64,000 bases of DNA from Haloferax mediterranei ATCC 33500. Lineage in GTDB: Archaea; Halobacteriota; Halobacteria; Halobacteriales; Haloferacaceae. The translations under genes were made by a program, and so were the position numbers. Positions 52,175 to 61,172 of the stretch are shown in pieces; the first letter of the stretch is position 1, and each line of letters begins with the position of its first letter. The stretch is taken from the NCBI RefSeq assembly GCF_000306765.2, contig NC_017941.2, positions 2,480,001 to 2,544,000 of the forward strand, given 5' to 3'. A model generated the notes under the pieces. It was not told where the DNA came from and made no database searches. It saw only the letters and a list, made by a program, of their open reading frames with translations.

Positions 52175-53935
52175 ATGGAGCAGACACGTCGAAGATTTAT
52201 CAAGACAGCTGCGGCCGCAGCAGGTGGCCTGTCGATGGCAACGTCTCCGGTTGTCGCAAACGGCGTCCGCGAGAACCACTTCCTCGTCGATACGCGTTCG
52301 GCAGATTCGGAAGCGTGGCGTGAACAAGTAGAGATTGTCGACGAAGCCGACGCGGTTCAATTTGCATCGGTGAAAGGAGACGAAAGTGACCTCGAAGGCT
52401 TCGGGCTCGATTTCGCACCGGAAATCGAATTCTCTATCGAACCGCCGGAAGTCAAAGGCGTCTCACCCGACGACGTTCCGGACAAACTCCCCGAAACCGG
52501 ACAGTTCGACGCCACACAGGAGGCCGAAGACGGGATTCCGGAGCCACACCCATACCAGTGGTCGAAACGCAGTCAGAACGTCAAAGCGCTCCACGAGGAT
52601 GGCATCACGGGTGACGGGGCGACGATTGCGATTGTCGATTCCGGTATCGACCCAGACCACCCGGACCTCGTCGTCGACACGGAACGCTCCGGGAATTTCT
52701 CGCTGGACGATTCTATCGGCACCAGCGACGACAGCAGCCACGGAACGCACTGTGCCGGAATCTCCGCCGCAAACGGGAGCCGTGCTTCTGAGGGCGGTCC
52801 GTACGTCGTCGGCGTCGCACCCGATGCCGTCCTCTTGGACATGAAGGTGTTCCCGTTCAAATCCAGCGCCTCGATTCTGAGCGCCGTGACGACGGCCGTC
52901 GACAACGGTGCCGATGCGATTAATCTGAGCCTCGGCCCGGGCAGTCCCGTGGGGCCGAGCGTCAGCCAGCATCTGAGTGTTAAATCGTACCGTCGCGTCG
53001 GCGAGTACGCACGCAAAAACGGCGCGATACTCATCGAGGCGGCCGGAAACGACGACACGAACATCGACGAGTTCGAGCCCCAGATTACGAACGCCGGAAA
53101 GGGCAGCCAGTCCGGTTGGGTGACGGTGTCTGCGACCGGACCGTACTCAGAGGCGCCCTCGTACATGGATGCACCGAAGGACCTAGACGAAAACGGGAAC
53201 CCCGACTACGGTACGATTTTACCGGTTCACACGCCGTCAGATTACACGAACTACGGTCCCAAATCGCTTGACGTGAGCGCACCGGGCGGGAACGCCGGAT
53301 ACCGCGGGACGCTGTTCGACGGCGTCATGAGTACGCTCTCACCGAAGGTCGACAACTATGGGTTCGTCCGTATCGGTCCTGGCGGAGGGTCGGCGGGCCT
53401 TGTCGGCTCCGGAATGTACGGGACGCTCCACGGAACGAGCATGGCCGCCCCGCACGTCACGGGGCTTGCTGCGCTCATTATGGCCGAATACCCAGATGCT
53501 GCCCCAGACCAGGTGAAAGCACACATCAAGAATACGGCTAAACACATCGACGCGACCTACTCGAATTCGAATTACTTCACGGACGAACCCACCGACAGGG
53601 ACGACTACGACGACGGTATGCTCGAAGACCCGTACGACTCGAAGACGTTCCGCGGCGCTGGACATATCGACATCGAGCGCGCGGGAAGAAAATCGATTCC
53701 CTTCCCCGGTGGAGTCGAAGTCGACGGCCAGACGGTCTACCCCGCCGACCCTGACGACGACGGTCTCTACGAAGACGTCAACGGCGACGGGGTCGTCGAT
53801 ATGAAAGACGCCGAGTTGCTCTATCAAATCGCACTCGAAGACGCCGTCGATTCCGAAGCAACGGCGTTCGACTTCGACGGTAACGGCCGGTTCGATATGA
53901 ACGACGTGCAGGAACTGATTCGCCGAGTCGAGTAG
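52175..53935 (+). CDS. Tat-exported subtilisin-like serine protease with dockerin domain
   Basis: The 586-residue protein has a Tat signal (RRRFIKTAAAAAGGLSMATS). A propeptide-like region runs to ~120 and the S8 domain carries Asp (IVDSGID, ~155), His (SSHGTHC, ~190) and Ser (GTSMAAPH, ~421). The C-terminal ~60 residues are two Ca2+-binding loops of dockerin type I (DVNGDGVVDMKDAELLYQIA, DFDGNGRFDMNDVQELIRRV). The family is the halolysin-like secreted proteases. The dockerin implies docking to a cohesin-bearing partner or self-stabilisation by Ca2+. Confidence 0.92.
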   Translation: MEQTRRRFIKTAAAAAGGLSMATSPVVANGVRENHFLVDTRSADSEAWREQVEIVDEADAVQFASVKGDESDLEGFGLDFAPEIEFSIEPPEVKGVSPDDVPDKLPETGQFDATQEAEDGIPEPHPYQWSKRSQNVKALHEDGITGDGATIAIVDSGIDPDHPDLVVDTERSGNFSLDDSIGTSDDSSHGTHCAGISAANGSRASEGGPYVVGVAPDAVLLDMKVFPFKSSASILSAVTTAVDNGADAINLSLGPGSPVGPSVSQHLSVKSYRRVGEYARKNGAILIEAAGNDDTNIDEFEPQITNAGKGSQSGWVTVSATGPYSEAPSYMDAPKDLDENGNPDYGTILPVHTPSDYTNYGPKSLDVSAPGGNAGYRGTLFDGVMSTLSPKVDNYGFVRIGPGGGSAGLVGSGMYGTLHGTSMAAPHVTGLAALIMAEYPDAAPDQVKAHIKNTAKHIDATYSNSNYFTDEPTDRDDYDDGMLEDPYDSKTFRGAGHIDIERAGRKSIPFPGGVEVDGQTVYPADPDDDGLYEDVNGDGVVDMKDAELLYQIALEDAVDSEATAFDFDGNGRFDMNDVQELIRRVE

Positions 53936-53964
53936 CGTAATTGAGTCGGCGGGTTAGTGGTACA

Positions 53965-53976
53965 TCTTTTTTAGAG
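53965..53976 (+). terminator. T-run terminator candidate
   Basis: Six T (53967-53972) 31 bases after the protease stop codon. Confidence 0.35.
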
Positions 53977-54064
53977 AGCCCGGACCACGAGTTCCCGGAA
54001 ATCACGGTAGTTACCCGCGCAGTATCTCCACAAGTATTTTGACCTAATTCCAGAACATATCGGT

Positions 54065-55267
54065 ATGCAGACTGTCATCCTCGCTGCCGGACAGGGAACG
54101 CGAATGCGGCCGCTCACCGAGCGCCGTGCGAAGCCGATGCTCCCCGTTGCGGACAAACCGCTGGCCGCGCACACCGCCGCAACCGCCGTTGATGCCGGCG
54201 CATCGCGTCTCATCATCGTCGTCGGCTACGAATCCGAAGCCGTGCGCGAGTACTTCGGTGAGGAGTACGCGGGCGTCCCCGTCGAGTACGCCGAACAGAC
54301 CGAACAGCGAGGAACGGCCGATGCCGTCCGCGCCGCCGAACCACACCTCGACGACGGTCCCTTCGCCGTGCTGAATGGCGACGCCCTCTACGACGAACCG
54401 TCGCTCACACGGCTGTACGAGTCCGCCCCCGCAGTCGGGTCGTACCGCGTCGACGACCCAACCCAGTACGGTGTCCTCTACACCGACGAGACTGGCGACG
54501 ATACCCGCGTCACGGGCGTCATCGAAAAGCCCGCAGACCCGCCGTCGAATCTCATCAACACGGGAGCGTACGTCTTCCCCGACGATGCACAAGCGTGGTT
54601 GGAGGTCGGCGAAAGCGAGCGTGGCGAACTCGAACTGACTGACGTCCTCGAACGCGCGTGTGAGGAGTCGACTGTGACGGCTGTCCCGTTCGAGCGCTGG
54701 TTGGACGTTGGCCGGCCGTGGGAACTCCTCGAAGCCAACGAGTGGAAAGTCGGCGAGGTCACTCGCACGCTCACCGGCGAGGTCCACGACGACGCCGACA
54801 TCCGCGGCGATGTTGTCGTCGAAGCGGGCGCAACCGTCGATGCGGGCGTCGTCATCGAGGGACCGGCTCTCATCCGTCGTGGGGCGACCGTCGGCCCGAA
54901 CGCGTACATCCGCGGGAACACGCTCGTCGCGGAAGACGCGAAGGTTGGTCACAGCGTCGAAATCAAGAATAGCGTCCTGATGGCGGGTGCAACCGTCGGT
55001 CACCTCTCCTATGTCGGCGACAGCGTCCTCGGACGCGACGTGAACTTCGGTGCGGGAACGACCGTTGCGAACCTGCGCCACGACGACGAACCCGTGAAGA
55101 CGCCCGTCAAAGGAGACCTCACCTCGACCGGCCGTCGCAAGTTCGGCGTCGTCTGCGGCGACGACGTGAAGACCGCGATTCAGACCAGCCTCAACGCGGG
55201 CGTGAAATTAGACTGCGACGCGACGACAACGCTCGGGGAAGTCGTGCTTCGGGATAAATCCGAGTAG
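54065..55267 (+). CDS. glmU: Bifunctional GlcN-1-P acetyltransferase / GlcNAc-1-P uridyltransferase
   Basis: The 400-residue protein has an N-terminal uridyltransferase (TVILAAGQGTRMRPLTERRA, VLNGDALYD). The C-terminal left-handed beta-helix has GHSVEIKNSVLMAGATVGHL and SYVGDSVLGRDVNFGAGTTV, the acetyl-CoA/acceptor signature of archaeal GlmU-type enzymes. With GlmS and GlmM it completes UDP-GlcNAc synthesis. The gene stands alone after the protease. Confidence 0.9.
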   Translation: MQTVILAAGQGTRMRPLTERRAKPMLPVADKPLAAHTAATAVDAGASRLIIVVGYESEAVREYFGEEYAGVPVEYAEQTEQRGTADAVRAAEPHLDDGPFAVLNGDALYDEPSLTRLYESAPAVGSYRVDDPTQYGVLYTDETGDDTRVTGVIEKPADPPSNLINTGAYVFPDDAQAWLEVGESERGELELTDVLERACEESTVTAVPFERWLDVGRPWELLEANEWKVGEVTRTLTGEVHDDADIRGDVVVEAGATVDAGVVIEGPALIRRGATVGPNAYIRGNTLVAEDAKVGHSVEIKNSVLMAGATVGHLSYVGDSVLGRDVNFGAGTTVANLRHDDEPVKTPVKGDLTSTGRRKFGVVCGDDVKTAIQTSLNAGVKLDCDATTTLGEVVLRDKSE

Positions 55268-55309
55268 CGACGTCGGCAACACAACGTACTCGGCACGGAG
55301 GTTGGGAAC

Positions 55310-55367
55310 GAGAACGGCTAATGGTACGTGGAGAGTCCAATGGGAATGGGAACTGGGAGCCGTTCTC
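55310..55367 (+). terminator. 10-bp stem with 38-base loop after glmU
   Basis: GAGAACGGCT (55310-55319) and its exact complement AGCCGTTCTC (55358-55367) lie 42 bases past the glmU stop. It may be a transcript-end structure. The rest of the 357-base gap holds only the promoter of the next gene (GATTAATTAG, 55591-55600). Confidence 0.35.
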
Positions 55368-55624
55368 AACTGCCATATCGGCCGGCACGAGCCTGAATCC
55401 AGTGGTCACTGCAATTTCGACCACAACGTGATAGGTTGGGTTGGAATATAGGTACGGTGTACACCGATTTTTCAGCCGCCACCTGTGTCGACCCGGCAAA
55501 TTTCGTGGACATCTGATATTGTGATTCTCAACGGGAATATCACAACGCGGTCCGTGAAGCCCACTACTGGCAGTCTCGTAACGGCAAAAAGATTAATTAG
55601 AAGCTGAGTGGTGGTCGGTACCAT

Positions 55625-56989
55625 ATGGGAGTGGTCAGAAACATCCAAGAGCTCACCCAGGTGCTCGAGGAGTTACATAGTATCAGTGGAACACTCACTG
55701 ACGTCCAACTTACGAGCGAGGGGTCGAGTGAAGACGGCATCGCGACCGCAAGCGGCACACTCGAGTTTCCGGTAGCGGCAGCCGTCGGTATCGACGCCGA
55801 CCGACTGTCGTTTTCGACGCCATCCGGACAATCGTCCGAAGACGGACATCTCCGTATCGAACTCGATATCGAGCTTACGCCAGCCGCAGAGACGACTGTC
55901 GATGCAAGTACAGACAGAGATGCAGACACAACCGGCAGCGCCAACACCGCACAGGTACATACCGATGGGGGTGGAGTCGGTGTGCATCCACCGGGCGTCC
56001 GACAGACGCCGCCACTCGAAGCAGCTGAGTCTCCATCCGCATCGTCGACCGACGCGACGAGCGTCGATGATGCAGTCGAAGCCGGTACTGCGACCAATAC
56101 CGCCTCAGAGACCAGTGTAGACACGTCAACCGAGTCGGCTGCGAGCAGCAATTCTGGTGGGAGTGCTGACGCGACAGGCGTCTCGACAGCCGACACCGAA
56201 GACACGGGCACGGATACGGACGGAGCCGAAGACGTCCCCGCACATCGCGACCCTGCACAACTTCAGGCGGTCTACGACGAACACAAGACGTTCAAGGAAA
56301 TGACCGACGCACTCGGCGTGGACGTCACCCCGCAGACCGTCCGTAACCAGATGATTCAACACGGGATTCACCAGCCAAACTCCTACGGCGAAACCTCGTC
56401 GTCGGAGTCCGACGAGCCGTCTCCGTCCGACTCGCAGGGAGATGCGACCGATATGGAGTCCCAGTCAGATGTACGGTCAGTTGGTGTGAGCGAAAAGCCG
56501 GATACGACGTCGGCGACGAGGGACGCAGAGAGAGAGGATAAGGCGGACAGAGACACAGAGTCAGAAGATAAGGCAGACACAGAGGGAGAGGATGAGATAG
56601 ACACAGAGGGAGAGGATGAGATAGACACAGAAACAAAAGAGAAGACAGACACAGTGACGGAGACGACCGCAGGCTCCGACGCAACCGAGCGCGAGACTGA
56701 CGAAGCGACAGAGACACAGCCCGAGTCAACGACAGCGTCGCTTCCACCGCTTCCGGAGGAGTTTGCACACCTCGAACTCACCACCACCGAAGTCTGCGAC
56801 GCAGTCGAAGGCGCGAAGACACTCTACGAAGTCGAGCGCACCCTTGGACTCGACCGCGAGCCCGTTCGCGATCTCCTGTCGACGCTCGACCTCCTCGAAC
56901 TCGTCACGGGACGGATGGTACGTCGCGACCAACCGTCTGCCGCCGAACCCGAGATTCACGAGCGGGTTCACACAGCGCTGGACGCATAA
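55625..56989 (+). CDS. Acidic modular protein with two HTH-like segments
   Basis: The 454-residue protein has an N-terminal domain (~1-85; NIQELTQVLEELHSISGTLT), an acidic Ser/Thr linker, then a helix-turn-helix-like segment (~212-250; FKEMTDALGVDVTPQTVRNQ). A second charged linker with EGEDEIDT repeats follows, and a C-terminal winged-helix-like segment (~378-430; VERTLGLDREPVRDLLSTLD). It has no signal peptide or membrane helix. The layout suggests a DNA- or protein-binding adaptor. I do not recognise the family. A TATA box (GATTAATTAG) is 25-34 bases upstream. Confidence 0.65.
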   Translation: MGVVRNIQELTQVLEELHSISGTLTDVQLTSEGSSEDGIATASGTLEFPVAAAVGIDADRLSFSTPSGQSSEDGHLRIELDIELTPAAETTVDASTDRDADTTGSANTAQVHTDGGGVGVHPPGVRQTPPLEAAESPSASSTDATSVDDAVEAGTATNTASETSVDTSTESAASSNSGGSADATGVSTADTEDTGTDTDGAEDVPAHRDPAQLQAVYDEHKTFKEMTDALGVDVTPQTVRNQMIQHGIHQPNSYGETSSSESDEPSPSDSQGDATDMESQSDVRSVGVSEKPDTTSATRDAEREDKADRDTESEDKADTEGEDEIDTEGEDEIDTETKEKTDTVTETTAGSDATERETDEATETQPESTTASLPPLPEEFAHLELTTTEVCDAVEGAKTLYEVERTLGLDREPVRDLLSTLDLLELVTGRMVRRDQPSAAEPEIHERVHTALDA

Positions 56990-57055
56990 TAGCCAGTACA
57001 ACCCGTCCTTACATGCACCCTTCCCAACCTGCACAGTTATAGCCTAGTATCCCAA

Positions 57056-57073
57056 ATTCACTATATGGTGAAT
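57056..57073. promoter_or_regulatory. GbsR-regulon palindrome, copy 1
   Basis: ATTCACTATATGGTGAAT is a near-perfect 18-base palindrome over the start codon of the membrane-protein gene. A 25-base block from 57062 matches 58366-58390 at 23 positions. Confidence 0.6.
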
Positions 57074-57658
57074 ATAGAAAATATAAACGAGACGGGAACC
57101 CAAACACCGGTCGAAACCCCACGAAGCGGTCCACTCGGACTCTGGGACCGGCTCGTTGGACCGAGCGCGAGCGTCACGGAACAGGCACTCGTACTGGCGT
57201 TTGGGGTCGTGTTCACCGGCGTCGTGTTCTTCTACGCCCGTACGAAAGCACTCGATTGGACGGTGATTCAGCAACTGCTCGTCGCGTTTCTGGCACTCGA
57301 CATCGCGGGGGGTATCGTCGCCAACACGACTACGAGCGGGGTCGAATGGTGGCATCGACCCTCGCAGCGCCGCCGCGACCACTTCGCGTTCGTGGCACTC
57401 CACATCTACCCGTTCGCGCTGGCGCTGGTCTTCGAGACGGTTTCGTGGGCCGAAGGCGCGCTCGTCTACGGCTATCTCCTCGGGAGCGCGGTGATGATTC
57501 TCCTGAGTCCGCGGCACCTTCGACGACCGGTCGCGATGCTGTTCACGGCAGTCGGAATCCTGCTTGCACTCGTTGGTGTCTCGTTCGGTCCCGGCTTGGA
57601 GTGGTTCGTCCCGTTCCTCTATCTCAAACTCCTCGGGGGACACCTCGCAGCGGAGTGA
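57065..57658 (+). CDS. Multi-helix membrane protein, GbsR-linked
   Basis: The 197-residue protein has ~5 membrane helices after a polar N-terminus (LVLAFGVVFTGVVFFYA, LVAFLALDIAGGIVANT, IYPFALALVFETVSW, GYLLGSAVMILLSP, VGILLALVGVSFGPGL). No family is recognised. The ATG at 57065 lies inside the palindrome. A TATA-like GTTATAGC at 57036-57043 would make the transcript leaderless, so the bound regulator would cover the start site. No later start codon in frame is plausible. Confidence 0.7.
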   Translation: MVNIENINETGTQTPVETPRSGPLGLWDRLVGPSASVTEQALVLAFGVVFTGVVFFYARTKALDWTVIQQLLVAFLALDIAGGIVANTTTSGVEWWHRPSQRRRDHFAFVALHIYPFALALVFETVSWAEGALVYGYLLGSAVMILLSPRHLRRPVAMLFTAVGILLALVGVSFGPGLEWFVPFLYLKLLGGHLAAE

Positions 57659-57664
57659 GGGCGA

Positions 57665-57745
57665 GAAAACGACCGAGTGAAGGATAGCAGAAAACGACCG
57701 AGTGAAGGATAGCAGAAAACGACCGAGTGAAGGATAGCAGAAAAC
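57665..57745. repeat. 25-bp tandem repeat, ~3.2 copies
   Basis: The unit begins GAAAACGACCGAGTGAAGGA and ends TAGCA; copies start at 57665, 57690 and 57715, then a six-base partial. It lies between the stop codons of two convergent genes. Period and setting equal those of the array at 431-578, but the sequence differs. Confidence 0.93.
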
Positions 57746-57769
57746 AAGAACCCTTCAGCTGAGGTGACG

Positions 57770-58315
57770 CTACGAGTCGTCGCCCGTCGAGTCGCGCGCC
57801 TCGACTTCGGCGGCGACGGCGAGGAACTCGTCGAGTGAGACGTTCGTGAAAAACGAAAGTAGCTGTTCGGACTGGTCGTAGAAGTGTTGGAGGTCCGCAA
57901 TCCGCGCTTGCGCCTGTGCCGTCTGTTCCGTCTCGGGCGCGTTGTCGAGCGTCTCCTGTGCCGTTTCGAGCGCCCGCGTCATGATTCGAATCTCGCGGCG
58001 ACCCTGCTGTTCGAGAAATTCCTGCATAACTGTCCAGAAGTCCGTCTCGGCCTCGAAGTACACTTTCCGGCCCTCACCGGGACTCGACTGCCGACGGACG
58101 AGGTGATACGGTTCTAACGCGGACATGGCGTTGCTCACGGTCGATTTGGCGTAGCCCGATTCGGCAACTAACTCGTCGAGCGACATGGGTTCCCCCACGA
58201 AGTACAGCAGTCCGTAGATGTGCCCGTAGCTCCGGTTGAGCCCGTACATCTCCGCTGTTCGGGCCATCGCATCGGCGATTTCGACCTTTGCGTCGTCGTA
58301 TGCGTCGGCGGTCAT
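57770..58315 (-). CDS. GbsR/MarR-family transcriptional regulator
   Basis: The 181-residue protein has a winged helix at ~28-95 (GHIYGLLYFVGEPMSLDELV, YAKSTVSNAMSALEPYHLVR) and a long helical C-terminal half (~100-170) for dimerisation. Its closest known family is GbsR, repressors of glycine-betaine or related genes, but the effector here is unknown. It is divergent from the NAD(P)-binding gene. The palindrome at 58360-58377 sits between them, which suggests autoregulation. Confidence 0.9.
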   Translation of the reverse strand: MTADAYDDAKVEIADAMARTAEMYGLNRSYGHIYGLLYFVGEPMSLDELVAESGYAKSTVSNAMSALEPYHLVRRQSSPGEGRKVYFEAETDFWTVMQEFLEQQGRREIRIMTRALETAQETLDNAPETEQTAQAQARIADLQHFYDQSEQLLSFFTNVSLDEFLAVAAEVEARDSTGDDS

Positions 58316-58359
58316 GACGCGGTGTTCGCGCCGGAATAGTAATACAGTATCGAGACTAT

Positions 58360-58377
58360 ATTCGGTATATAGTGAAT
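58360..58377. promoter_or_regulatory. GbsR-regulon palindrome, copy 2
   Basis: ATTCGGTATATAGTGAAT, directly upstream of a TATA-like AAAACATAA (58382-58390) that would give a leaderless transcript from 58416, and 45 bases before the regulator's own start. Confidence 0.6.
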
Positions 58378-58415
58378 ATAGAAAACATAAGGTCGGAGCG
58401 AACGGGAGCAGAGCG

Positions 58416-59285
58416 ATGACGCGTGTGTTGGTCGCCGGGGCAACCGGCTATCTCGGAAGGCACGCCGTACAGGCGTTCAGCAATCGGGGATACAGCGTCC
58501 GGGCGCTTTCGCGACCGCAGTCGGTGGACAAACTCTCGACCGCGGGGAAGTATCTCGAACCGGCAGTCCGCGACGATATTGATGACCTCTTTGTCGGGAC
58601 TGCGACCGACCCAGACACTCTCGGGGGACTGTGCGACGATGTGGATGTCGTGTTTTCGTCGCTCGGAGTGACTCGTCAGCAGGCGAGCCACTGGGAGGTA
58701 GACTACGAGGCGAACCGGACGATTCTCAATCTCGCGGCTGCGGCGGCTGTCGACCAGTTCGTGTTCGTCTCGGTAGAGCGTCCGGACCTCTGGGGGTCGC
58801 TCATCGAACCGCGGGAGCAATTCGTCGCGGAACTCCACGAGTCGGGACTCTCACATACCGTCGTCCGCCCGACGGGCTACTTCTCAGATATGACCGAATT
58901 CTTCGAGATGGCACGCCGCGGCCGGGCGTTTCTCGTCGGCGACGGGACGGCACAGATGAATCCCATTCACGGGGCTGACCTCGCCGAGGTGTGTGTCGAT
59001 GCCGTCGGCGACTCCCGAAGCGAATTCTCCGTTGGCGGTCCGGATGTCTTCACCTACGACGAGATTGCCGAACTCGCGTTTGATGCCCTCGACAAGTCGC
59101 CGACGGTGACGCACCTCCCGAAGTGGCTCGTCGATTCCCTACTGACGGCGGTCCAACCGTTCAATCGACGCTATGCAGCGCTGGGAAGTGCGTTCTCGGA
59201 TATTCTCACGACCGACGTGGTTGCCCCGAAAACGGGGTCGCACTCGCTGGCGGAGCAGTACGCGAAGTTGGCGGCGCGTACGTGA
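58416..59285 (+). CDS. NAD(P)-binding atypical SDR (NmrA-like)
   Basis: The 289-residue protein starts TRVLVAGATGYLGRHAVQAF with the G-x2-G-x2-G motif of atypical SDRs. It continues with VDVVFSSLGVTRQ and FVFVSVERPDLWGSLIEPRE, and lacks the classic Tyr-x3-Lys pair. Related proteins are NADPH sensors, quinone reductases or isoflavone-reductase-like enzymes. The start at 58416 is chosen over a longer frame from 58236 that would overlap the regulator. It is probably controlled by the adjacent GbsR-type protein. Confidence 0.87.
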   Translation: MTRVLVAGATGYLGRHAVQAFSNRGYSVRALSRPQSVDKLSTAGKYLEPAVRDDIDDLFVGTATDPDTLGGLCDDVDVVFSSLGVTRQQASHWEVDYEANRTILNLAAAAAVDQFVFVSVERPDLWGSLIEPREQFVAELHESGLSHTVVRPTGYFSDMTEFFEMARRGRAFLVGDGTAQMNPIHGADLAEVCVDAVGDSRSEFSVGGPDVFTYDEIAELAFDALDKSPTVTHLPKWLVDSLLTAVQPFNRRYAALGSAFSDILTTDVVAPKTGSHSLAEQYAKLAART

Positions 59286-59303
59286 GAGAAAAAACGCGGA
59301 AGA

Positions 59304-60623
59304 TTACCGGGCGTCGTCGACGAACTCCCGAGCGTCGGCCAACAACGCATCCGCACGGGCCTCGTCGCGGGCTTCGGCAGTCAACCGAATCAACGGCTGT
59401 GTCCCGCTCGCGCGAACGAGGAACCAGCCGTCGTCCTCTTCGACGCGGACGCCGTCGAGCGTCGATACGGCGTCAGGGTCGTAGGTATCTAAGAGCGCAC
59501 TGCGGACCGCGCTCATCACTTCGCGTTTCCGGTCGGTTTCGACACTTGTCCGTCGCAGTGGGTACGACGCGAGTTCTTCGCGCTGCGCTGCGAGCGGGCC
59601 GCGTCGGTCGATGAGTTCGACGAGCTTGCACGCCGCCAGCGGACCGTCGGGGCAGAGCGTCTCCGCGGGCCAAATCCACGCGCCGCTCGGTTCGCCGCCG
59701 AAGACGACATCGTCGTCACGGGCCGCCTCCGCGACGAACACGTCGCCGACTTTCGTCCGGGTGAGCGACGCGCCCTGCGTGTCGAGTACGTCGTCGACGA
59801 CGAGACTCGTGTTGAGCGGGGCGGCGACGCGTTCGCCGGAGGATACGGCCTCACGACCGAACAGCGCGAGGAGTTCGTCGCCTTCGATGAACGACCCCGT
59901 TTCGTCGACAGCCATCATGCGGTCGGAATCGCCGTCGTGTGCAATGCCGAGGTCGGCGTCCGTATGTGCGACGACCGAACACAGTGTCTCGCAGGTTTCG
60001 GCCGTTGGCTCACTCGGCCGGCCGGGGAAGCGACCGTCGGGCGTGGCATTGAGTGTCTGTACGTCACACCCCAGTCGACGGAGGGCCTCGACGGTCGCGC
60101 CACCCATGCCGTTTCCGAGGTCGACGACGACCGAAAGGTCGCCTTCGATATCGACTGCCGAACAGAGCGCATCGACGTGTCGGGCGGTGAGGTCCGGTGC
60201 AGTCGACTCGTCGCCGACAGCGTCCCACGCCGCGTATGACCGCTCGTCGGCGTCGAGCGCGGCTTCGATTTCCGTGCGCCGGTCCTCGCCGAACGCTTGG
60301 CCGGACGGGGCCCACAGTTTGAATCCGTTATCTTCCGGCGGGTTGTGCGAGGCGGTAATCATTAGTCCAGCGTCCGAGTCGGTCCACGCGACACCGCGTG
60401 CGAGCGCCGGCGTCGACACTTGACCGGCGCGGACGACTTCCACACCAGCACTTCGGAGCGCCGCACTCGCTGCATCGGAAAGAAGCGGGCTGGTCGTTCG
60501 TGCGTCACGGCCGACGACGACGCGGTTGTTCCCACAGGCTGCGAGCGCCTGTCCAAGTGCTGTCGCAAACTCGGGCGTGATCAGGTCCCCGACGGGTCCC
60601 CGCACACCACTCGTTCCGAACAT
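59304..60623 (-). CDS. glmM: Phosphoglucosamine mutase / phosphohexomutase
   Basis: The ~439-residue protein starts MFGTSGVRG. The active-site Ser lies in ITASHNPPEDNG (~91), the metal site is HDGDSDRM (~229) and the sugar loop is GGEPSGAWI (~310). The C-terminal phosphate loop is VRASGTQPLIRL. It interconverts hexosamine- or hexose-6- and 1-phosphates; GEPSGAWI fits GlmM-type enzymes, and the window also holds GlmS and GlmU. A start six codons upstream (60641) is possible. Confidence 0.9.
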   Translation of the reverse strand: MFGTSGVRGPVGDLITPEFATALGQALAACGNNRVVVGRDARTTSPLLSDAASAALRSAGVEVVRAGQVSTPALARGVAWTDSDAGLMITASHNPPEDNGFKLWAPSGQAFGEDRRTEIEAALDADERSYAAWDAVGDESTAPDLTARHVDALCSAVDIEGDLSVVVDLGNGMGGATVEALRRLGCDVQTLNATPDGRFPGRPSEPTAETCETLCSVVAHTDADLGIAHDGDSDRMMAVDETGSFIEGDELLALFGREAVSSGERVAAPLNTSLVVDDVLDTQGASLTRTKVGDVFVAEAARDDDVVFGGEPSGAWIWPAETLCPDGPLAACKLVELIDRRGPLAAQREELASYPLRRTSVETDRKREVMSAVRSALLDTYDPDAVSTLDGVRVEEDDGWFLVRASGTQPLIRLTAEARDEARADALLADAREFVDDAR

Positions 60624-61172
60624 GTGCGACGATTTTCTCATTGAACAATGAACGCTTCGGCCTGCAAACCGACCACGTATCGATAGACGAAATCAGGAAC
60701 TAACAGGATTGTGCCGGGGAACATCGGCTTTCTTCCCGAGATTGACCTGAAGAGATGTGCAACAGAGATAACTACAGAACACCCCAGTCTTCGGGACAAT
60801 ATACGTAGAGGCCCCTAATGGGGCAGGAACAGCCAGCGGAGCCAATAGTGTGTAGTGGGTGTACACAGTATCAGCGCTGACCATTCACCCAGACACGGTT
60901 CTCCAAGAAAAAATATTTGGTTGGCATGTACTGCTAGTACTTTCAGAGGCAATTTCGAAGAGCCAGTCGTGAAACGGGCATCGGTCGGGTCGCCCGCGAC
61001 AACGGTTCAGATGTTGACTCCGATACGACCGCTCAAGTGGTGAGTAGTAGACAATATATATGACACTATACATACATTCTCTCCCCCACAAATAGACAGT
61101 TTATCAAAATATCACATCATCTATGTACTACAATTATTAGAGATTATCAACCACCAATCGGAGCGGACAGGT
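60624..61172. other. Intergenic stretch without a credible gene
   Basis: 549 bases, A/T-richer at the right end. It holds a small GCCCC-N4-GGGGC hairpin near 60811-60824 and promoter-like TATATATGACACTATACATA at ~61056. No gene or RNA family is recognised. Confidence 0.45.

Noticed and set aside
60811..60824. GCCCC-N4-GGGGC hairpin as a regulatory element
   Set aside because: Short G/C stems are common in this genome and nothing nearby links it to a gene.
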